A stretch of DNA of 10,567 bases from Flammeovirgaceae bacterium UBA5867 (GTDB lineage: Bacteria > Bacteroidota > Bacteroidia > Cytophagales > Cyclobacteriaceae): positions 1-10,567 of the forward strand of contig DJFR01000160.1 in assembly GCA_002432545.1 (NCBI GenBank), written 5' to 3'. Position 1 is the first letter of the stretch, and the number at the start of each line of letters is the position of its first letter. The position numbers were made by a program, and so were the translations under genes. Below are positions 7,223 to 10,567 of the stretch, one piece after another. Below the pieces are notes generated by a model. It made no database searches, was not told the DNA's origin, and saw only the letters and a list, made by a program, of their open reading frames with translations.

Positions 7223-7750
7223 ATGAAGCGATTCCTGGTATATCTTATACTTGTAGTATTGATCAGCTGCAAGGAAGTAACGTACAAAGAACCACAACCC
7301 AAAGGTGTTGAACGACTGCATAGCATACCGCCTGCGTTGCAAGGCAAGTATGTGCTGCCGGAAGATAATCGTGCTACTCGGGATACGTTAGTTGTACTAT
7401 CAGGCCGGTACTATGCATCGAGTGATCCGCTGGGAGGAAGTGTACTAAGCGACAGCCTGCTGATCAAACATTACCAGGGCTACTACTTCATTAATATCAA
7501 TGACAAACCCGAGTGGTTGCTGCGGGTTATTCAGCAAGAGAAGAACGGAGATATAACCTGCTATATGTTGCAGGAGAAGGACAGCATATTTAACAATATG
7601 CTTCAGCATCTTTCCAAAGAGATAAAGATTGATTCGGTGAAGATGAAAAATGAAACGCTATACCAGATCGATCCGTCACCCAAGAAACTGGTCAGCCTCC
7701 TTAAAAACGGTTACTTCAAAAAGACGGCTACGTTAAAAAAGATCGAGTAA
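7223..7750 (+). CDS. Small hypothetical lipoprotein
   Basis: Predicted lipoprotein of 175 residues with no family I recognise. Lys2-Arg3 and a hydrophobic stretch (4-14) lead to the lipobox L-I-S-C, with Cys16 lipidated. The mature protein starts with a polar, Pro-containing linker, then R-L-H-S-I-P-P-A-L-Q-G-K-Y (about 31-43) and L-V-V-L-S-G-R-Y-Y. The P-x-x-L-Q-G-x-Y-x pattern occurs at the start of small lipocalin-like or beta-rich lipoproteins, so a beta-barrel or sandwich is possible; this is a guess from the pattern only. The C-terminus is Lys-rich. The ATG at 7223 is set by the signal peptide. It lies 38 bp after the GAF gene, close enough for cotranscription, and its stop is 9 bp from that of the convergent protease gene. 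Confidence 0.72.
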   Translation: MKRFLVYLILVVLISCKEVTYKEPQPKGVERLHSIPPALQGKYVLPEDNRATRDTLVVLSGRYYASSDPLGGSVLSDSLLIKHYQGYYFININDKPEWLLRVIQQEKNGDITCYMLQEKDSIFNNMLQHLSKEIKIDSVKMKNETLYQIDPSPKKLVSLLKNGYFKKTATLKKIE

Positions 7751-7759
7751 TATATATAC

Positions 7760-8479
7760 TTAGCCTTTTATACTCTGCTCATCGTTATCCGCCAGGTGGT
7801 GGTCAATAAACGGTGATGCCTGTTGATGTAGCCTGATAGCTTTGCGCGACAGCACAAAACCTATAAGCAGTGATGCTATAGCGGCTATCCATATACCCGG
7901 CACATACGAAATGAACCAGAAGTAATCGTACATACCATGAAAGAGTGTGGCAGCAGCCAACGCAACAACGCTTAACAATATACCTTGCCGATGTGTAAAT
8001 TTAGCTTTGCCCAGGTAGAATCCCATCATAACACCAAACGTAGCGTGTGCCGGCACTGCGGTAAACAACCGTAACACACCTGTCATAAAACCTGACTGAA
8101 ATACATATAGCACATTCTCCAGCGTAGCAAAGCCAAGACTTACCATTACGGCATAGACTATACCATCAAAAGGTTCATTAAAATTTTTGTTATTAAACAG
8201 GATAAAGCGGACAAATAAAAACTTACAACTCTCTTCGATCAGCGCTATTTTAAAAAAAGCATTGACAAACTGGTGCACAACATCCTGTTCTTTGGTAATG
8301 ATAAGAAGATTGATCGGGTAACTTACGGCCAGTGTAATTACTGCACTTAACGCACCGTACAAAAAACTAATGCATAGCAACAACAGTGGCTCGCGTTCAT
8401 GTTTGTCCTTCAGATAAATATATAAACCAATCGCAACACCCGGGGCAAGTGCCAGGGCCAACAAACTAAAAAAGTCCAT
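7760..8479 (-). CDS. PrsW-family intramembrane metalloprotease-like protein
   Basis: Multi-pass inner-membrane protein of 239 residues. Its motifs match the PrsW/CPBP-related intramembrane protease group: D-K-H-E-R-E-P (25-31) after the first membrane segment; A-L-I-E-E-S-C-K-F with Glu82, Glu83 and Lys86; F-D-G-I-V-Y-A (104-110) running into L-E-N-V-L-Y-V with Glu121-Asn122; V-P-A-H-A-T-F-G with His145; and F-H-G-M-Y-D-Y with His181 and Asp185. About seven hydrophobic segments lie near 1-22, 34-60, 73-92, 104-128, 133-157, 166-188 and 194-212, and the tail is polar. In Bacillus PrsW cleaves an anti-sigma factor; no anti-sigma gene is visible here, so the substrate is unknown. A -7-like box TAACTTCG lies upstream, just past the terminator of the preceding gene. 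Confidence 0.88.
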   Translation of the reverse strand: MDFFSLLALALAPGVAIGLYIYLKDKHEREPLLLLCISFLYGALSAVITLAVSYPINLLIITKEQDVVHQFVNAFFKIALIEESCKFLFVRFILFNNKNFNEPFDGIVYAVMVSLGFATLENVLYVFQSGFMTGVLRLFTAVPAHATFGVMMGFYLGKAKFTHRQGILLSVVALAAATLFHGMYDYFWFISYVPGIWIAAIASLLIGFVLSRKAIRLHQQASPFIDHHLADNDEQSIKG

Positions 8480-8497
8480 GCAACCTAATTGAAGGGA

Positions 8498-8505
8498 CGA
8501 AGTTA
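8498..8505 (-). promoter_or_regulatory. Candidate -7 box for the PrsW-family gene
   Basis: On the minus strand the bases read TAACTTCG, one mismatch from TAnnTTTG, 19-26 bp before the ATG at 8479. It sits directly after the intrinsic terminator of the upstream gene, a place where a new promoter would be expected. The -33 region would overlap the T-tract and shows no clear TTG. Confidence 0.4.
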
Positions 8506-8510
8506 CACAT

Positions 8511-8545
8511 AAAAAAAATCCCTCTCCCGTAAATAGGAGAGGGAT
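8511..8545 (-). terminator. Intrinsic terminator of the redoxin-fold gene
   Basis: On the minus strand ATCCCTCTCC (8545-8536) pairs with GGAGAGGGAT (8527-8518) around the 8-base loop TATTTACG, giving a 10-bp GC-rich stem. It is followed by a run of T (plus-strand A at 8511-8518). This is a textbook Rho-independent terminator 29 bp after the stop of the redoxin-fold gene, and it separates that gene from the PrsW-family gene on the same strand. Confidence 0.9.
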
Positions 8546-8574
8546 CTTTCCCTACATGTTTGTGTCAGGTTCTG

Positions 8575-9111
8575 TTACTCAATCACTTCTTCAACTTTAT
8601 CCATTTTATCGGCAGTATACTTGCCTGACGTAGCGTATACAATTTTGCCGGTAGCATCGAGTACGAAAAAGTATGGAATATCTTTCTTCTCGAAATCAAG
8701 AGCTTCCTTGTAAGGCTTCAACTCACCGCGATAAAACAAAATATAGGGCAGCAACTGCGGATCAATGTTCTTGATAGCTTTGCGTTTTGCTGTGCCAGTA
8801 GCCGCTGCGTTGACTCCCGTAAACATAGGCACGAAGTAAACGTTCACATCGTATGAGAACCCCGCCAACACACCGGAAGTTTTCTGAATAAATTTTTCAA
8901 ACACCGGCTGGAACCATGAGTTCAGTTCATCTTCTGATTTCTTTGAGTATGCAAGACCCAGCAGCGTGTATTTTCCTTTTACATCATCGGGTAATTTTAC
9001 TTTCTTATCCTCAACGCTTTCAGCTTCCATAGCCGGAAACTGCTTGCCAATTACCTGCGCTTTTGCAAGCACACTGGTAAACACTATCAATAACAGTATA
9101 GAATATCTCAT
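8575..9111 (-). CDS. Secreted thioredoxin-fold protein lacking cysteines
   Basis: Predicted exported protein of 178 residues. Residues 1-18 form a signal peptide (hydrophobic core 5-15, likely cut after A-K-A) with no lipobox. The mature part follows a redoxin layout: I-G-K-Q-F-P-A-M-E-A (20-29), then G-K-Y-T-L-L-G-L-A-Y-S-K-K-S-E-D-E-L-N-S-W, and near the end P-Y-F-F-V-L-D-A-T-G-K-I-V-Y, the strand-turn-strand with the cis-Pro-like position expected of thioredoxin folds. There is not a single cysteine in the sequence, so thiol redox chemistry is excluded. The G-L-x-Y-S-x-x-S-x-x-x-x-x-S-W-x-x-P-x-F pattern recalls the ATP10 group of redoxin-fold assembly factors, but that link is weak. It is followed by a strong terminator and is probably monocistronic. 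Confidence 0.7.
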   Translation of the reverse strand: MRYSILLLIVFTSVLAKAQVIGKQFPAMEAESVEDKKVKLPDDVKGKYTLLGLAYSKKSEDELNSWFQPVFEKFIQKTSGVLAGFSYDVNVYFVPMFTGVNAAATGTAKRKAIKNIDPQLLPYILFYRGELKPYKEALDFEKKDIPYFFVLDATGKIVYATSGKYTADKMDKVEEVIE

Positions 9112-9368
9112 ACAATTTAATTTTCCTTCAATTTACCGAATAAGCCATTAGTAACCGTTGTGTTTGATAAAAGTAACCTTACAAGTCGATAAGATGACGT
9201 AAATAACCATACGACACGGCTCATATTTACCCTGGCTTGTTTACTTCACTATACGGAAGCTACTTTCATGCCAATCGTTGTTTTAACGTGCGCACGATGA
9301 ACGTTGCGATTCATCATGCACACATCATTATTAGCAATAAATGATATTTACTTACAGGCATTACACCA
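9112..9368. other. Intergenic region between the redoxin-fold and nitroreductase genes
   Basis: This 257-bp gap between two minus-strand genes holds the stem-loop at 9284-9327 and, inside its left arm, the 10-bp palindrome CGTGCGCACG (9287-9296). The left part must contain the promoter of the redoxin-fold gene; the best -7-like string on the minus strand is TAAATTGA near 9139-9132, which is a poor match. I see no convincing coding sequence in it. Confidence 0.5.
9284..9327 (-). ncRNA. Long stem-loop downstream of the nitroreductase gene, probable structured RNA
   Basis: Read on the minus strand, 9327-9310 pairs with 9301-9284 over 18 consecutive positions: 14 Watson-Crick pairs and four G-U wobbles (9326/9285, 9324/9287, 9320/9291, 9316/9295). 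A fifth wobble (9309/9302) closes the loop CGCAAC. On the plus strand the same five positions are C-A or A-C mismatches, so the structure is only continuous as minus-strand RNA. It begins 41 bp after the nitroreductase stop. No U-tract follows (AAAACAACG), so it may be a 3' UTR element, a non-classical terminator or part of a small RNA. Confidence 0.5.
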
Positions 9369-9965
9369 CTATCGCACCCACACTGCTTTATCTTCAACAG
9401 GTTTACGCTTGCTATCGGGCACTTGTACTTTTGGAACACCTATGTGCAGAAAGCCCAACAACTTGTCGTCTTTGTCAAGACCAAACAACTCTTTTGCTTC
9501 TTCAAAATAGGTTACACCACCACTGCTTAAATAACATCCTATACCATACGCAGCAGCTGTCAGGTACATATTCTGTATAGCACAAAACACAGCTCCTATT
9601 TCTTCAAGCTCGGGTACAGATTTTTTTTCATCACGCTTCATACCTACTGCTATGATGTGTGATGACAATACAGTTTTAGTTAAAAGATTTTGATAGCGTT
9701 CTTCTTTATAACTGCCGTTGGCTTCTGTAACACGTTTATATACAGCCGCCTGTTGCTCACCAAGTTTGCGCAAGCCATCACCTGTAAAAACAATAAACTG
9801 CCACGGCTCTGTTAATTTGTGCGTGGGTGCCCACCGCGCGTTTTCAAGCATCTGTGCTACAATAGCATCATCAACACGCTCGCCACTGTACTGCTGTTGA
9901 AAAACCGATCTGCGGTTTCTGATCAGGTTGTTTACTAATTCTGTTTTAGAAGCATCTATGTTCAT
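9369..9965 (-). CDS. Nitroreductase family protein (YdjA-like, FMN-dependent)
   Basis: Flavoprotein oxidoreductase of 198 residues, cytosolic, expected to bind FMN as a homodimer and use NAD(P)H. The FMN phosphate-binding motif R-N-R-R-S-V-F lies at 16-22. N-A-R-W-A-P-T-H-K-L-T-E-P-W-Q-F-I-V-F (42-60) is typical of the short YdjA-type nitroreductases, whose APxHK-x3-PW pattern it keeps. E-E-I-G-A-V-F-C-A-I-Q-N-M-Y-L-T-A-A-A-Y-G-I-G-C-Y-L-S-S-G-G and G-F-L-H-I-G-V-P follow in order in the C-terminal half. The physiological substrate is not predictable from sequence. The gene is divergent from the lipoprotein gene at 10011 across a 45-bp gap that holds a palindrome, and is followed by a long RNA-type stem-loop. 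Confidence 0.9.
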   Translation of the reverse strand: MNIDASKTELVNNLIRNRRSVFQQQYSGERVDDAIVAQMLENARWAPTHKLTEPWQFIVFTGDGLRKLGEQQAAVYKRVTEANGSYKEERYQNLLTKTVLSSHIIAVGMKRDEKKSVPELEEIGAVFCAIQNMYLTAAAYGIGCYLSSGGVTYFEEAKELFGLDKDDKLLGFLHIGVPKVQVPDSKRKPVEDKAVWVR

Positions 9966-9968
9966 TCC

Positions 9969-9983
9969 TAATAAAGTTTATTA
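9969..9983. promoter_or_regulatory. Palindrome in the nitroreductase/lipoprotein divergent promoter, candidate operator
   Basis: TAATAAA-G-TTTATTA is a perfect 15-bp palindrome centred on G9976. It lies in the 45-bp gap between two divergent starts (9965 and 10011) and abuts a near -7 box for the rightward gene (TAATTTAG, 9982-9989). That position suits a regulator controlling both genes. It is fully AT apart from the centre, which raises the chance of coincidence. Confidence 0.35.
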
Positions 9984-9989
9984 ATTTAG
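9982..9989 (+). promoter_or_regulatory. Possible -7 box for the lipoprotein gene at 10011
   Basis: TAATTTAG differs from TAnnTTTG at one fixed base and lies 22-29 bp before the ATG at 10011, giving a short leader. There is no convincing -33 TTG at the expected distance. Confidence 0.3.
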
Positions 9990-10010
9990 TACTCTACCAA
10001 ATTTTCAAAG

Positions 10011-10567
10011 ATGAGAAAATTTTTACTCCCGACCCTCTTCATCCTTTTACTCGCATCGTGCGCCCCGGTTTATGTTCCTAATCTGCGCAACTCTCCGATG
10101 TTTACCAAAGGAGGAGAATTTCAAGGCTCTATACAAGTACTCAACGGACTGGATGTACAAACTGCTGTGTCTGTGTCCAACCACATCGGTATTATGGGTA
10201 ACTATTCTTTTGAAGAGCGCGGCAAAGTTGAAGATGATGATACCGATAACTATCACCGCCATACACTGCTTGAAGGTGGCATTGGCTATTTTGAAAATGA
10301 TGGCATCTGGTGTTACGAAATTTTTGCAGGCTATGGTCGTGGTGAAGGATCAAGCTATGACGAATACGAATTCTTCAATACGCCTGATGATGTGTGGGCT
10401 ACCGGAAAATTTGAACGCTTCTTTATACAACCAGCTTTCGGCATCAACAAAAAAGTAATGGGGGTATCGTTCGTACCAAGATTTTCTATCGTAGATTTTT
10501 ATGAATTTAAAGACGAACTCACCGGCACGTCTATCACCAATGTTAGTATGTCTCCTAAAGTATTTGT
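10011..10567 (+). CDS. Predicted outer-membrane barrel-type lipoprotein (partial, runs off the right edge)
   Basis: The frame opens at ATG 10011 and stays open to the window end (185 residues visible). The signal peptide (hydrophobic core 4-15) ends in a perfect lipobox L-A-S-C with Cys17. It continues A-P-V-Y-V-P-N-L-R-N-S-P-M-F-T-K-G-G-E-F-Q-G, then alternating stretches such as D-V-Q-T-A-V-S-V-S-N-H-I-G-I-M-G-N-Y-S-F, L-L-E-G-G-I-G-Y-F and W-C-Y-E-I-F-A-G-Y-G-R-G, which look like successive amphipathic beta strands with acidic turns. The opening N-x-x-N-S-P-x-x-x-x-x-G-E-F-Q-G pattern is one I associate with Bacteroidota outer-membrane beta-barrel proteins of unknown function. The rest of the barrel is outside the window. 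It is divergent from the nitroreductase. Confidence 0.75.
   Translation, partial: MRKFLLPTLFILLLASCAPVYVPNLRNSPMFTKGGEFQGSIQVLNGLDVQTAVSVSNHIGIMGNYSFEERGKVEDDDTDNYHRHTLLEGGIGYFENDGIWCYEIFAGYGRGEGSSYDEYEFFNTPDDVWATGKFERFFIQPAFGINKKVMGVSFVPRFSIVDFYEFKDELTGTSITNVSMSPKVF

Noticed and set aside
7751..7759. TA-rich run between the two convergent genes as a terminator
   Set aside because: Only 9 bp separate the stops and no hairpin can be drawn.
9287..9296. CGTGCGCACG palindrome as a stand-alone operator
   Set aside because: It is fully contained in one arm of the longer stem-loop at 9284-9327, which explains more of the sequence.
10072..10458. Plus-strand open frame of 128 codons in a second frame
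   Set aside because: It is out of frame with the lipoprotein starting at 10011, which has a perfect signal peptide and lipobox and stays open to the window end.
1..10567. Mobile element, defence system or biosynthetic cluster
   Set aside because: No transposase, integrase, phage, toxin-antitoxin, CRISPR or cluster enzymes are seen on either strand, and there are no long direct or terminal repeats; the genes look like ordinary chromosomal ones.

Overview
The window reads as ordinary core chromosome of a member of the Bacteroidota, most likely of the Cytophagales type. The support is indirect: genes lack Shine-Dalgarno sequences, matches to the Bacteroidota -7 box TAnnTTTG lie upstream of some starts, lipobox signal peptides are common, and several products (an LEA-2 lipoprotein, a cysteine-free redoxin-fold secreted protein, a large GAF protein) resemble families I associate with this phylum. 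I see no insertion sequence, phage gene, CRISPR array, tRNA or rRNA.

Layout, left to right. The left edge cuts an RNase R gene (rnr, minus strand, 545 N-terminal residues visible). A 184-bp divergent gap follows, then thiol peroxidase tpx (plus), which ends at a long stem-loop. Next are a small LEA-type-2 lipoprotein (plus), convergent with proC (minus, pyrroline-5-carboxylate reductase), and a conserved lipoprotein of unknown function (minus). A divergent gap leads to the largest gene, a ~790-residue GAF-domain protein (plus), followed 38 bp later by a small lipoprotein (plus). This converges with a PrsW-family membrane protease (minus). Upstream of the protease lies a clear intrinsic terminator serving a secreted thioredoxin-fold protein without cysteines (minus). 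After a 257-bp gap with an unusual stem-loop come a YdjA-like nitroreductase (minus) and, divergently, a lipoprotein predicted to be an outer-membrane barrel-type protein that runs off the right edge.

The genes do not form one pathway. Two themes recur: redox and stress handling (Tpx, nitroreductase, redoxin-fold protein, possibly the GAF protein) and the cell envelope (four lipoproteins, one secreted protein, one intramembrane protease). Transcription units look short, one or two genes each.

No convincing new multi-gene system is visible. The most interesting signals are non-coding: two long stem-loops without U-tracts, downstream of tpx and of the nitroreductase, whose non-Watson-Crick positions are all G-U wobbles on the strand of the gene they follow. 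That points to structured RNA rather than DNA palindromes.
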